From Nocardioides sp. NBC_00368 (GTDB taxonomy: Bacteria > Actinomycetota > Actinomycetes > Propionibacteriales > Nocardioidaceae), in contig NZ_CP107970.1 in the NCBI RefSeq assembly GCF_036090055.1, positions 1,862,501 through 1,926,500 on the forward strand: DNA of 64,000 nt, written 5' to 3'. Of this stretch, positions 43,514 through 52,573 are shown in pieces. Each line of letters begins with the position of its first letter. Position 1 is the stretch's first letter. The translations under genes were made by a program, and so were the position numbers. The notes beneath the pieces were generated by a model. It ran no database searches and was not told the DNA's origin. It saw only the letters and a list, made by a program, of their open reading frames with translations.

Positions 43514-43846
43514 ATGAAGCTTTTGATGAAGAGCTGTGCCATCGCGGCGGGGCTCGTGCTGGCCGGAGCCGGAGCCGCGAGCGCCGGAGAGGTGAACGGC
43601 ACCGGCGGCGAGATCCCCGCACCGGACCACGCCTCCTCGGAGTGCGTGTTCTCCGGCCTGGACACCGCGGACGCCATCGAGGGCAACCCGCCGCAGTTCA
43701 ACGACGACGCACTGGGCGTACGCGGCAACCAGAGCCCCGGCGGCGAGGACCGATACCACGGGGTGCAGAGCTACGGCATCTTCGTGCGGGCCGGGCTCAA
43801 GGAGTTCGTGCCGTCACCCGGCGAGGCATGCCGGGGCAACCACTGA
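43514..43846 (+). CDS. Small secreted protein
   Basis: A 110-residue precursor. Residues 1-25 ('MKLLMKSCAIAAGLVLAGAG' then AASAG) form a signal peptide with an ASA cleavage site, leaving a mature protein of about 85 residues with two cysteines (in 'SECVFSGLD' and 'GEACRGNH') that may form a disulfide. The C-terminal 'GGEDRYHGVQSYGIFVRAGLKEFVPSP' is conserved-looking but I do not know the function. AGAGG precedes the ATG. It is divergent from the metallophosphoesterase. Confidence 0.75.
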   Translation: MKLLMKSCAIAAGLVLAGAGAASAGEVNGTGGEIPAPDHASSECVFSGLDTADAIEGNPPQFNDDALGVRGNQSPGGEDRYHGVQSYGIFVRAGLKEFVPSPGEACRGNH

Positions 43847-43855
43847 CGGCTCAGC

Positions 43856-44698
43856 TCAGTCAGGTGGTGAGTTCCGGAACTGGAACTGGACCCGCACGTC
43901 GTCGTCCAGCCGGACCAGGATGGTCGTGCCGCCGGCGCTCCAGGTGTCGGGCACGAGGAACATCCGGTCGTCGCCCTGGATCAGCAGCCTCAGCCGCCAG
44001 TAGCGGAACCGGTAGTCGTCCTCACCGGCATCCGGGCGTACGACCTCCTGAACCCCGGCGGTGGCCGGGATGTGCAGGCGCTCCCGGGTGTCGAGGACGA
44101 CGCTGGGCAGGCTGCGCAGGTTGCGGGCCTGCTCCATCGCCAGCCCACGGCCGGTCCACTGCGCGGTCGTGGCCGTCGCCCAGACCACGCAGGCGGCGAC
44201 GCCCACCCAGAGCAGCGCGACCCGCGGCTCGAACCTGCCGCGCAACCGGAGGGCGTACGCCACGAGCGCCGCGCCGGCACCGAGCAGGACCGGCGTCAGC
44301 AGGGAGTAGTAGGCCCAGCCGCCGATCACGGAGTACGCCGCCAGCAGCACCGTCCCGGCCGCGAGGAGGACCAGCCCGGTGCCGAGGACGGTCGTGACCA
44401 CCCGGCGGAACCAGCTCTCGGTGTCGTGTCGGCCCACCCAGCGGTGGAGGGCCACCACCGCGACGCCACCCAGCACCAGGACCAGCATCGGGGTCAGCAG
44501 CGGCTGTGGGCTGCGCATGACGTAGGCCCGGGTGCTGAGTCCGATGACGTCGACGTCGAGGCCGAAGTAGTCGTACTGGGCGCGGGCCGCGACGTACCCG
44601 AAGTAGAACAGGACGCCGCTGATCACGGTCACCGGCGCGACGAAGCTCGTCGCCAGGCTCACCCAGCGGTCGATCCCTGCCGGCGGCGTCTCGGTCAT
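43856..44698 (-). CDS. Unknown membrane protein, 280 aa
   Basis: Four hydrophobic helices are seen (about 18-38, 70-86, 103-135 possibly two, 160-180), followed by a soluble domain of about 95 residues ('LRSLPSVVLDTRERLHIPATAGVQEVVRPD', 'VPDTWSAGGTTILVRLDDDVRVQFQF' in parts) that probably lies outside the cell. No family is recognised. It starts three bases after the stop of a lipoprotein gene, so the two are co-transcribed. Confidence 0.72.
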   Translation of the reverse strand: MTETPPAGIDRWVSLATSFVAPVTVISGVLFYFGYVAARAQYDYFGLDVDVIGLSTRAYVMRSPQPLLTPMLVLVLGGVAVVALHRWVGRHDTESWFRRVVTTVLGTGLVLLAAGTVLLAAYSVIGGWAYYSLLTPVLLGAGAALVAYALRLRGRFEPRVALLWVGVAACVVWATATTAQWTGRGLAMEQARNLRSLPSVVLDTRERLHIPATAGVQEVVRPDAGEDDYRFRYWRLRLLIQGDDRMFLVPDTWSAGGTTILVRLDDDVRVQFQFRNSPPD

Positions 44699-44701
44699 GA
44701 C

Positions 44702-45331
44702 TCAGCCCGACTCGGTCGAGTCCGTGGGGTCCGTCGGCTCGGTCGGCTCGGGGTCCACCTCCGGCGCCTCCAGGTTCACCTCGGTGTCACCACCCTCGAC
44801 GTTCTCGAGCTCGCAGGGCTCGGTCGGGCAGGTCATCTCGCCACCGAGCCGCAGCACGGCATCCTCGCCCTCCTGCTCGTCGGTCCAGGGCACCAGCGAG
44901 CGCATCGCGATCTGGCAGCCGGTCGAGTCGGCGGTGAAGACGAACCCGTCGAGGCAGGACGTACCGTCGCACGCCGCGTCCGCAGTCGGCTCGAAGACCT
45001 CCGGCTCGACCTCGTACTCGGTGACCCGGACCGAGATCCCCTCGGGGACCGACGGGTTGTTGCCGTCGGGCCAGAGCCAGCTGACGTCGGCGCAGACCAC
45101 GCCGGGCGTACCGTCGAGCGGATACGACCCGCCGCCGATCGGGAGCGTCGGCACGGCCACCACCGGCTCGTCGGGATCCGTCGGCTCGTCGGGATCGGGG
45201 TCTTCGTTCCCGGTCGTCGCAGAGCTCGCGTCCGTGATGTCCACCTCCGACCCTCCATCGGTCGAACCACAGGCGGCAAGGAACAGCAGTGCGCTGGCGA
45301 TGACTGCGAGGAGTGAACGACTCATCCACAT
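44702..45331 (-). CDS. Lipoprotein, 209 aa
   Basis: The N-terminus 'MWMSRSLLAVIASALLFLAAC' style sequence has a lipobox LAAC, so Cys is lipidated after export. Pro/Glu/Asp-rich linkers occur at both ends of the mature protein, around a central domain with six further cysteines ('CADVSWLWPDG', 'ACDGTSCLDGF', 'GCQIAM', 'CPTEPCELENV'), likely in disulfides. An AGGAGG site eight bases before the ATG at 45331 fixes the start. Function unknown. Confidence 0.78.
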   Translation of the reverse strand: MWMSRSLLAVIASALLFLAACGSTDGGSEVDITDASSATTGNEDPDPDEPTDPDEPVVAVPTLPIGGGSYPLDGTPGVVCADVSWLWPDGNNPSVPEGISVRVTEYEVEPEVFEPTADAACDGTSCLDGFVFTADSTGCQIAMRSLVPWTDEQEGEDAVLRLGGEMTCPTEPCELENVEGGDTEVNLEAPEVDPEPTEPTDPTDSTESG

Positions 45332-45503
45332 GATCAACACCTCCTGAGAACTAGGAGGTACGTCCGCGAGCGACTGATACCCCCGCCGGTTGCAAGGGGA
45401 CGAAGGGTCGTACCGCCACAGGTCGGGGCCGTTCGCCCCTGTCCCCCAAGGTCGGAGCGACCGAGGCTGAATGCTGAGACAGGACGGCCGACGGTGGTGA
45501 TGT

Positions 45504-46565
45504 GTGGTGGATGAGATCGATCCCTGGACCCTCGGGCTGCTGTCCTCTCCGGAGCCGTCGGTGGCGTGGCGAGCCCACCGGCTGCTGGCCGGACTCGGTG
45601 ATGACGACCCGGCTCAGCGACGGCGCCGTGAGCTGGTGGCCGAGAGCGACAACGTGAGGCGGATGTTGGCCCACCGACGCCCCGACGGCACCATCCGAAA
45701 GGGCAACGAGACCAACGCCTACCGCAAGTGGCAGGGACCGCACTGGACGCTGGCCGGGCTCGCCGAGCTCGGCTATCCGCCCGGTGACACCTCGCTCGGA
45801 CCGCTGGTCGACCAGGTCTTCGCCTGGCTGCTCGCGCCTCGCCACCTACGCCCACCCTCGACCGCGGTGCTGCCGGGCCAGGGCGACCGGATCAGGCGCT
45901 GCGCCTCCCAGGAGGGCCTGGCGCTGTGGTACCTGCACGAGCTGGGGTTGGCCGACGAGCGCACCGAGATCCTCGCCGCCCGGCTGATCGAGTGGCAGTG
46001 GCCCGACGGCGGCTGGAACTGCGACCGGAACCCCACCGCCCACACCTCCTCGGTCCAGGAGACCCTGCTCCCGCTGCGTGGCCTGGCCCGCCACCACCGG
46101 TCCGCCTCGACTGCGCCGCCGGCGCACCTGGCGGACGCCGTGGACCGGGCAGCGGAGGTCCTGCTCCGGCGACGCCTGCTGTGGCGACGCCACGACGGCG
46201 CCCCCATCTCCCCCGACTGGGGACACGACCCGCTGCGCATCCAGTGGCCGATCCGGTTCTACGACGTCCTCTTCGTCCTGACCGTGATGGCCGAGACCGG
46301 CCACATCGGCGACCCCCGCTGCGCCGACGCGCTGGCCCTGCTGGAGAGCAAACGACTCCCCGACGGTGGCTACCCTGCCGAGATCCGCACCGCTCGCACC
46401 GTCGACGTCGTCGCCAGCGGCGGCATCTTCGCGGACTGGGGACCCACCGGGCACACCCGGCCCAACCCCTATGTCAGCATCGACGCCGCCTGGGTCGGCA
46501 TCAGGTCCGGCCAACGGGACGGAACGGCGATCACGCCGCTCCGACGAGCTTCAGCCAGTCGCTGA
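45504..46565 (+). CDS. Alpha/alpha-toroid (prenyltransferase/squalene-cyclase-like) protein
   Basis: A 353-residue protein built of helical pairs with the repeat word 'WQWPDGGWNCDRNP' and 'ESKRLPDGGYPAE', resembling the QW-like repeats of terpene cyclases and prenyltransferases. The DxDD motif of squalene-hopene cyclases is absent, so cyclase activity is doubtful. Similar proteins are often annotated as squalene-cyclase-like. Start is the GTG at 45504 or the next codon. Its 3' end overlaps the convergent FAD monooxygenase gene by 35 bp. Confidence 0.7.
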   Translation: MVDEIDPWTLGLLSSPEPSVAWRAHRLLAGLGDDDPAQRRRRELVAESDNVRRMLAHRRPDGTIRKGNETNAYRKWQGPHWTLAGLAELGYPPGDTSLGPLVDQVFAWLLAPRHLRPPSTAVLPGQGDRIRRCASQEGLALWYLHELGLADERTEILAARLIEWQWPDGGWNCDRNPTAHTSSVQETLLPLRGLARHHRSASTAPPAHLADAVDRAAEVLLRRRLLWRRHDGAPISPDWGHDPLRIQWPIRFYDVLFVLTVMAETGHIGDPRCADALALLESKRLPDGGYPAEIRTARTVDVVASGGIFADWGPTGHTRPNPYVSIDAAWVGIRSGQRDGTAITPLRRASASR

Positions 46566-48054
46566 GAGCGTGCGCGCCACGCGACGACCGGTAGCCGACA
46601 TGACCGTCGGGACGTACGGCGGTGATGCCTGTGCCGGGCCAGCTGTCGATCCGGTGGACGGTGACCCGTGGACCGAGACCGCCGAGCTCGGCGCACTCCG
46701 CCTCGCGCGCCAGGAGCAGATGTACGCCGGGCGCGGCCGTGAGATCGTGCAGCCGCGCCTGCCGATCGCCGCACGTCACGGCGCGGTTCGGCAGCCGGTC
46801 GCCCGGGCGCGGTCCCCGGGCCAGGAGACCGTCGGACACCGACAGTGCGCTGCCCGGGTAGCGCACCCAGGGCTGGGAGAGAAGGGCGATGACGGCAGCC
46901 ATCGCGCGGGGTTGTCGCAGCACCGCGGGCAGCGCGGAAGCGAAGAGCGGCAGCGCCCTGCCTCGCAGGAGCTGCGGCAACGGGTGGGTGGATGCCTCGG
47001 CGAAGAAGACCGCGTGGGTGAGGGCGAGCGACTGCCGTGCCGCCGGCCGGCGCTCGTGCTCGTAGGAGTCGAGCAGCGCGGGCGATCCGTGGTCGGCGTA
47101 CGCGAGTTTCCAGCCGAGGTTGACGGCGTCGATGATGCCGGTGTTCATGCCCTGGGCGGCGGCGGGTGAATGCGTGTGCGCGGCGTCGCCGGCGAGGAAG
47201 AGCGGCCCCTGCCGGAACCGTCGGGCCACGCGGTGCTGGAGTCGCACGCTCGCCGACCACGGCATCTCCCGTGCCTGCGCCTCCAGCCCGGCGTCGTCGA
47301 TGAGGGCCTGCACCTCGGCAGCGGGTACGGCCTCGCCGGGCTGGCCGAACGGCTGGCCCCCGTCGCGGGCCGGGCGGGTGCCGAGCAGCCGCCACGTCGC
47401 TCCCTCGCCGAGCGCGAACAGGAACAGCAGGCCTCGACGACCCGCGACCACGTGGAGTACGTCCGGCGTGAGACCGGCCTCGAGCTCGAGGTCGGCGAGC
47501 ACGATCTCCTCACGGTACGGGCCGCCCTCCCAGGCGATCCCCGCGGAGTCACGCACCTTGCTGCCGGGGCCGTCGCAACCGACGACGTACCGAGGCGTGA
47601 CCAGCTCTCGACCATCCGCCGATGTGAGAGTCGCACGCGTCTGCCCGCCCGTCACGTCGACCGCGTCGAGCTCGACTCCCCACTCCACCTCGACGCCTCG
47701 CCGACTCAGGGCTTGCGTCAGCACCTCCTCGACGTCCGCCTGGCGCACCATCGTCAGATGCGGGTACGGCGTACCTGACATGGCCGCCTCCCCCAGCCTG
47801 ACGTCCACGACCCGGCTACCGAGGTGGAGCTGCGCGCGCGGGGTCCGGTCGGCGCGGTCGAGCAGGGCTGCCGTCACCCCGAGCGGGCGAAGGCACTCGA
47901 GGGTCCGAGAGTGCACGATCATCGCCCGCGAGCGTCGGAACGCCTCGCTCCGACGATCGACCACGCGTACCGTGGCGCCGTGCTCGTGGGCCTGGAGGGC
48001 AAGGGTGAGTCCGGTAGGACCGGCCCCGACGACGAGCACGTCGGGTGGGCTCAT
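46531..48054 (-). CDS. FAD-dependent aromatic-type monooxygenase (PheA/TfdB family)
   Basis: A 507-residue flavoprotein hydroxylase. Visible are the FAD loop 'VLVVGAGPTGLTLALQAHEHGATVRVVDRR', the DG motif 'YVVGCDGPGSKVRDSAGI' and 'GPLFLAGDAAHTHSPAAAQGMNTGIIDAVNLGWKLA' (in parts), which are the three cofactor motifs of class A monooxygenases. The C-terminal thioredoxin-like domain is present, making it full length. The ATG at 48054 overlaps the stop of the upstream gene (ATGA), so they are coupled. Substrate unknown. Confidence 0.9.
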   Translation of the reverse strand: MSPPDVLVVGAGPTGLTLALQAHEHGATVRVVDRRSEAFRRSRAMIVHSRTLECLRPLGVTAALLDRADRTPRAQLHLGSRVVDVRLGEAAMSGTPYPHLTMVRQADVEEVLTQALSRRGVEVEWGVELDAVDVTGGQTRATLTSADGRELVTPRYVVGCDGPGSKVRDSAGIAWEGGPYREEIVLADLELEAGLTPDVLHVVAGRRGLLFLFALGEGATWRLLGTRPARDGGQPFGQPGEAVPAAEVQALIDDAGLEAQAREMPWSASVRLQHRVARRFRQGPLFLAGDAAHTHSPAAAQGMNTGIIDAVNLGWKLAYADHGSPALLDSYEHERRPAARQSLALTHAVFFAEASTHPLPQLLRGRALPLFASALPAVLRQPRAMAAVIALLSQPWVRYPGSALSVSDGLLARGPRPGDRLPNRAVTCGDRQARLHDLTAAPGVHLLLAREAECAELGGLGPRVTVHRIDSWPGTGITAVRPDGHVGYRSSRGAHALSDWLKLVGAA

Positions 48055-48662
48055 GACGTGCTGGCCGGACGCCACCAGTCAGGGGCTGCAGGCTCGGTGC
48101 GGCCGAGGCTGCCGAGGCTGCCGAGCAGGCTGGGATCCGCGAGGACCTCGTCACGATGCAGCCCGGGCACGACCCGGAAGTCGATCGACCCCGGCTCGCT
48201 CACCAGCGCGAGCACCCTCCACAGCGATCGGGCGTAGTGCTCGGCACGGTCTGCTCCGTCCCACTCGTAGACACCCCGGTAGCGGCCCTGCTCGTCGTCG
48301 GCCAGCCAGAGCTTGGAGACGAATCCCGGAAACCCGACGAACAGCGGGGTGTTCAGCCAGCTCTCCCACCGGAACAGCGTGTGCCCGCGGCCGCGGACCA
48401 GTCGGAGCCGGAAGCACACGACGAGCAGGCACGGCTCGAGAGGCTCCCGTGCGACCGCCGTCTCCCGGTACACCCCGCCGGTGGTCCCGTCGGCGAACCG
48501 CAGTCGACGGCCCACGTTGAGGCGCGGCCAGCGCACGACCCCGGTGGTCAGCATCCGCGCCGACTCGACGACGCAGCGAGCCACCGCACGCCACGCGGTC
48601 GCGGGCGGCAGGGGTCCTGACGGGGAGTCGACGGGAATCGACTTCGGCGCGTCCGTGGTCAT
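48051..48662 (-). CDS. Hypothetical protein coupled to the FAD monooxygenase
   Basis: A 203-residue soluble protein. 'GHTLFRWESWLNTPLFVGFPGFVSKLWL' and 'YRGVYEWDGADRAEHYARSLWRVLALVSEPGSIDFRVVPGL' (in parts) suggest a ferredoxin-like alpha/beta fold as in YdhR-type monooxygenase-like proteins; this is a weak assignment. GAGAGGGA precedes the ATG at 48662. It is the first gene of a two-gene operon and may act with the FAD enzyme. Confidence 0.6.
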   Translation of the reverse strand: MTTDAPKSIPVDSPSGPLPPATAWRAVARCVVESARMLTTGVVRWPRLNVGRRLRFADGTTGGVYRETAVAREPLEPCLLVVCFRLRLVRGRGHTLFRWESWLNTPLFVGFPGFVSKLWLADDEQGRYRGVYEWDGADRAEHYARSLWRVLALVSEPGSIDFRVVPGLHRDEVLADPSLLGSLGSLGRTEPAAPDWWRPASTS

Positions 48663-48873
48663 CGGCGGATCCCTCTCGTACGACGGGTGACGATCTGGTG
48701 CCTCCCAGGCAACGCGATCAGGTCGCGGCCGACGAGGGGACTTCGTCCTCTCCCTCGGTGACGGATGCCCGTCACGTGCGCCGAACGGCAGCCAAGGTCC
48801 TGCCGAACGGAATCGAAGGTCCCTCCCTTCGCCTCCGGGGCGGCGCGACGATGAATGATGAAGGAGGTCCACC

Positions 48874-49314
48874 ATGACGACTGCCACAGCCCGCGAACCA
48901 CGAACCCGGACGCGCCGCTTCGGGTACGTCGTTGCCATCCTGGTCAACCTGATCCTGGCCTGGCTCATCGCCATATGGCCCGGATGGGACGCCGTACCGT
49001 TCCTCACGGACGACACCACGGATGTGCTGCCGTTCGTCTACGCCTCGATCGCGACCGGCGTCCTGGTCAACCTCGCGTACGTCGCCGACGATCGGCCGGC
49101 GGTGAAAGCCACCGGCGAGCTGGTCAACGCGTTGGTCGGGTTCGTGTCCGTGCTGCGGATCTGGCAGATCTTTCCGTTCGATCTCGACGGGCACTGGGGC
49201 GGCTGGGAGTGGATGATCTACATCGCGCTGGTCCTAGGCGCGTTCGGCACCGCGATCGGTGCGATCGTGCAGTCTGCCACCCTGGTTCGGATCGGCTTGG
49301 GGCAGCAGCGCTGA
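48874..49314 (+). CDS. Small membrane protein, 146 aa
   Basis: Four predicted helices: about 16-34 ('FGYVVAILVNLILAWLIAI'), 49-69, 79-96 and 112-135. The layout and 'DDRPAVKATGELVNALVGFVSVLRIWQIFPFDLDG' do not match a named family that I know. AAGGAGG lies at ideal distance from the ATG at 48874. Function unknown. Confidence 0.75.
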   Translation: MTTATAREPRTRTRRFGYVVAILVNLILAWLIAIWPGWDAVPFLTDDTTDVLPFVYASIATGVLVNLAYVADDRPAVKATGELVNALVGFVSVLRIWQIFPFDLDGHWGGWEWMIYIALVLGAFGTAIGAIVQSATLVRIGLGQQR

Positions 49315-49408
49315 GTCCGCTCCGCAGATCCTCCATCTGGGCGATGCCCACGAAGGCGCCCACTGAAACGCTGACGAGCAAAGGCAGCGGGCGATCGGAG
49401 GCCTACCC

Positions 49409-50626
49409 ATGCGGCACATCATCTACACCGGTAACGGCACCGCGCCTCCGGGCGTCGCGCGTCCCCACGTCGGCCGCTTCTTCACGGTCGAGGACGACGG
49501 CGCCCTGCGCTACTTCCGCTACGACGGGTTCGGCGAGCAGGACCCGACGGGCGCGAACGGCTTCGTGGGAAACAACTCGGGCAACCAGATCGGCCGAGGC
49601 TTCGACAAGTTCCTCCATGTCATGGGCGGCGGCAACGGCATCATCCTCGCTGTCGCGCCCAACGGGGATCTCACCTGGTTCAGGTACACCGGGGCGGGCG
49701 AGCACGACCCCAGCGGGACCAACGGCTTCGTCGAGAACAACCCCGGCAACGTCATCGGCAACGGTTTCCACACCTTCCGCCACCTGTTCGTCTCTCCGCG
49801 CGAAGGACAGACCACGGCGACGACCATCTTCGCCGTGGCCGAGAACGGCGATCTGCTCTGGTTCCAGTACGAGGGCCACGGCGAGCACGACCCTACGGGG
49901 GTCCGCGGATTCCCCGGGCCCAACCAGGGCAACCAGATCGGCAACGGCTTCCTCGGCTTCCGCCGCATCGTGGGCGTCGGCGACGGCGCATTCCTCGCAA
50001 TCCGGGACAACGGCGACATGCTCTGGTTCCGCTACACGGGCAACGGCGAGCTCGATCCGTCCGGGACCAACGGGTTCGTGGAGAACAACTCGGGCAATCA
50101 GATCGGCAACGGCTTCGACACGGTGCGTCACCTGTTCGGCGGGATGACCGACCGCGCCGGCCTCGAGGGACAGCCGGCGCCTGCGCGGATCTTCTACTTC
50201 GTCGACGCGAACGGTGATCTGCGCTGGCTCCGCTACGGCGGCAACGGCGAGCAGGACCCGACCGGGTCGTCGGGATTCGACGGCCCCAACCAGGGCAACC
50301 AGATCGGCAACGGCTTCTCCGCCAGCAGGATGGACACGACCAACATCCCGCGCGACGCGGTGGAGCGGCTGGGATCAGCCATCGAGTCGGCCAACCAGGA
50401 CTGGAAGGCGTTGCCGGAGGAGGAACGGAACCGGCCCGAGTCGCTACCCGCGCCGGCGCCGTTGGCAGTCCTGTGCGCGCAGTACAAGGAGTCGGCCGCC
50501 CTCATGCACGCCGAGGCCCGCAGCGCCAGCCAGGCCGGGTTCGCGCAGCTCGCGGAGGTCGCCACCGAGCTCGCCGAGGAGTACGACGAGTTCGTCCGCA
50601 TCGCCTGTCCCCCACCGGTCGACTGA
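49409..50626 (+). CDS. Tachylectin-2-like five-bladed propeller lectin
   Basis: A 405-residue protein with five repeats at about 28-65, 83-120, 144-181, 199-236 and 267-303. Each has the form 'NGDLxWFRYxGxGExDPxG' followed by 'GF' and 'GNQIGNGF'. This is the repeat of tachylectin-2, a beta-propeller that binds N-acetylglucosamine and N-acetylgalactosamine with one site per blade. The C-terminal ~90 residues are helical. There is no signal peptide, so it is either cytoplasmic or released by another route. GGAGG precedes the ATG. Sugar binding is inferred from the family. Confidence 0.85.
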   Translation: MRHIIYTGNGTAPPGVARPHVGRFFTVEDDGALRYFRYDGFGEQDPTGANGFVGNNSGNQIGRGFDKFLHVMGGGNGIILAVAPNGDLTWFRYTGAGEHDPSGTNGFVENNPGNVIGNGFHTFRHLFVSPREGQTTATTIFAVAENGDLLWFQYEGHGEHDPTGVRGFPGPNQGNQIGNGFLGFRRIVGVGDGAFLAIRDNGDMLWFRYTGNGELDPSGTNGFVENNSGNQIGNGFDTVRHLFGGMTDRAGLEGQPAPARIFYFVDANGDLRWLRYGGNGEQDPTGSSGFDGPNQGNQIGNGFSASRMDTTNIPRDAVERLGSAIESANQDWKALPEEERNRPESLPAPAPLAVLCAQYKESAALMHAEARSASQAGFAQLAEVATELAEEYDEFVRIACPPPVD

Positions 50627-50647
50627 GACCCGAGCCCTCGCGTCGGC

Positions 50648-52021
50648 TCAGCTCGGTCCGGCCAGCTCAGCGAGCCGGGCGAGAGCGGGCTTGGTGTGCT
50701 TCGCCAGCCGCTCCCGCGCGTCGTCGAGCGCTGCGGATGCCGGATACCCCGGCGGGACCCGGGCCGGGTTGAGCGCAACCCGGTCCGACCATGCCTTGAT
50801 GTCCGGCTCGGAGGAGAACGACATGGCTGCCTGGGTGCCCAGGACGTTCATCCGCGCCCACGTCGCCATCGTGTCGGGGAACGGGCTCGGCGGGCAGAGC
50901 CTGTTCTTCTCGGCCTCGGAGTCACGGGTCGCCTCCACGTAGCCGGTGACGGCGGCGCCGAAGCAGGGGAACCCGGCCCGGATCGGCTGGAGCGTGATCG
51001 TCTCCGGACCCCAGACCGGGACCAGGGGCGGGTACTTCAGGCCGTCGGCGGCGCAGTGCACGACCAGGGCGTCGTCGGCGACGGCGACGGTGCCCTCATC
51101 GAGGGTGAGGGAACCTCGGTCGACGCGACGGATGTGGCCGCGGCGTACGACGTTCTCGAGCGTACGCAGCTTCTCCAGCTCCCACGTCGCCAGCGTCGGC
51201 GCCTTGGCCATCGTCGGCATGACGGTGCGGTCGATGCGGAGCATGATGCCGGCGGCCTCGAGCCGGAGGAAGAAGTCCTCGGGCGAGGTCGACTGCTCGG
51301 CGGCCTGCATGGTGTCGGCGGCCATGCCGAGGAAGATCGCGGGATCGGGCTGGACGACGGCCCGGTTGAACATCCACGGGTCACGCGGGCGCACCCAGCA
51401 GATCGCATCGGGGTCGACGCCGCGGGAGAGCAGCCAGATGCACGCGTCGGTCGCGGTCTTGCCGGAGCCGACGACGACGTACTGGCTCGGCGCCTCCTCG
51501 AGCCGCGCGAGCTCGTTGACCGGCAGCACCCGGGCGCCCTCGGCGACGCCGAACGGCGGCGGCTTCTCCGCGGGGATGCTGGGAGCCAGGTAGCGGGCGT
51601 CGACGACCCGGGCCCCGGGCATCTCGAGGCGCTCCCCCGAGATGTGCGAGACGACGGTGCGGTCGCCGACGTACTCGCTGTTCGGGAAGAACTCGACCTT
51701 CCCCGACTCCACCATCCGGTCGAGGACCCGGGCGTAGTAGGCGCAGATCTCCGCCTGCGCGGCCCGCTCCTGAAGACCCGCCTCGGGTCCGCGCTCCTGC
51801 AGCTGCCCGCCGCCGAGCAGGGTCGAGGCGACGCCGTAGAAGGCGGAGGCCTGGTGCAGACGTACGAACGGGTACGCCTCCAGCCAGTGTCCGCTGACGC
51901 CGTGGCGGCGGTCGACCAGCGCCACCCGTACGTCGGCATGCTCGATCAGGGCGTCCGTGAACGCCATCCCCATGGCGCCGGCGCCCACCACCAGGTAGTC
52001 GACCTCGACCGTGCGCGTCAT
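50648..52021 (-). CDS. FAD/NAD(P)-binding oxidoreductase
   Basis: A 457-residue flavoprotein. 'VDYLVVGAGAMGMAFTDALI' is an N-terminal FAD Rossmann loop and 'YVVVGSGKTATDACIWLL' a second dinucleotide site, the layout of flavin monooxygenase-like enzymes, although the usual FxGxxxHxxx(Y/F) fingerprint is not clear. Proteins of this type in actinobacteria are often annotated only as NAD(P)-binding. Start ATG at 52021. Substrate unknown. Confidence 0.8.
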   Translation of the reverse strand: MTRTVEVDYLVVGAGAMGMAFTDALIEHADVRVALVDRRHGVSGHWLEAYPFVRLHQASAFYGVASTLLGGGQLQERGPEAGLQERAAQAEICAYYARVLDRMVESGKVEFFPNSEYVGDRTVVSHISGERLEMPGARVVDARYLAPSIPAEKPPPFGVAEGARVLPVNELARLEEAPSQYVVVGSGKTATDACIWLLSRGVDPDAICWVRPRDPWMFNRAVVQPDPAIFLGMAADTMQAAEQSTSPEDFFLRLEAAGIMLRIDRTVMPTMAKAPTLATWELEKLRTLENVVRRGHIRRVDRGSLTLDEGTVAVADDALVVHCAADGLKYPPLVPVWGPETITLQPIRAGFPCFGAAVTGYVEATRDSEAEKNRLCPPSPFPDTMATWARMNVLGTQAAMSFSSEPDIKAWSDRVALNPARVPPGYPASAALDDARERLAKHTKPALARLAELAGPS

Positions 52022-52071
52022 GGATCCACCAAAGCACGGCGACGACCTTTGGGGTCAATAGGCACTCGGAG

Positions 52072-52491
52072 CTATACCCGGTCTCGGGCACAGGCGATGA
52101 GTGCTCCGAGGTCGAGACCGTAGGTGGGACCGTCGCCCTGCTCGTACGCCTTCAGCCGCCGCGCCGCCCGCTCGATGAGTCGCGAGGCGCCGACGGCGTT
52201 GCCGCGCTCGTGGTGGGTCAGGCCGACGCACAGCTGCGCCAGTCCCTGCCACAGCTCGCGCTCCTCGTCCGGACACGACTTCCACCGGACCTCGAGCGCC
52301 TCGTGGGCGGCGAACGGCCGGCCGGCGTCCAGGAGCTCACGGGCGTACGCCAGGGTCTCCTCCGGCGGGAGCGGCTCCTCGGAGATCGGCTCGACGCCGA
52401 CCTCGCCGTAGGACAGCGGACGTCCGAGCGCGTCGCGCGGCCGGGACTGTTGTGCCCGGCCCTGCTCGTTTCGGTCGCGATCGCTCACCAT
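52072..52491 (-). CDS. DUF309 protein
   Basis: A 139-residue helical protein with the DUF309 pattern 'DAGRPFAAHEALEVRWKSCPDEERELWQGLAQLCVGLTHHERGN' (in parts), where the HE...W...H pattern may bind a metal. Function is not established. GAGGAGGG precedes the ATG at 52491. Divergent from the YciI gene with 82 bp between. Confidence 0.85.
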   Translation of the reverse strand: MVSDRDRNEQGRAQQSRPRDALGRPLSYGEVGVEPISEEPLPPEETLAYARELLDAGRPFAAHEALEVRWKSCPDEERELWQGLAQLCVGLTHHERGNAVGASRLIERAARRLKAYEQGDGPTYGLDLGALIACARDRV

Positions 52492-52573
52492 GTCAGCCCT
52501 CCTCGGCTCCACCCTAGGACCAGCCGACATAAACCGATTGCGCGGGACGCCGCGGCCCGTGACGCTCAGCGCC

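Noticed and set aside
44072..45316. 414-aa plus-strand frame opposite the lipoprotein and membrane genes
   Set aside because: The minus-strand genes have a lipobox, membrane helices, an AGGAGG site and tight operon spacing; the plus-strand product is His/Arg-rich without structure.
48741..48760. GGGGACTTCGTCCTC-like inverted word upstream of 48874, considered as a DosR-type box
   Set aside because: The spacing between the half-sites (3 bp) does not match the DosR consensus that I know; a similar-looking word near 45430 has 5 bp. Not supported.
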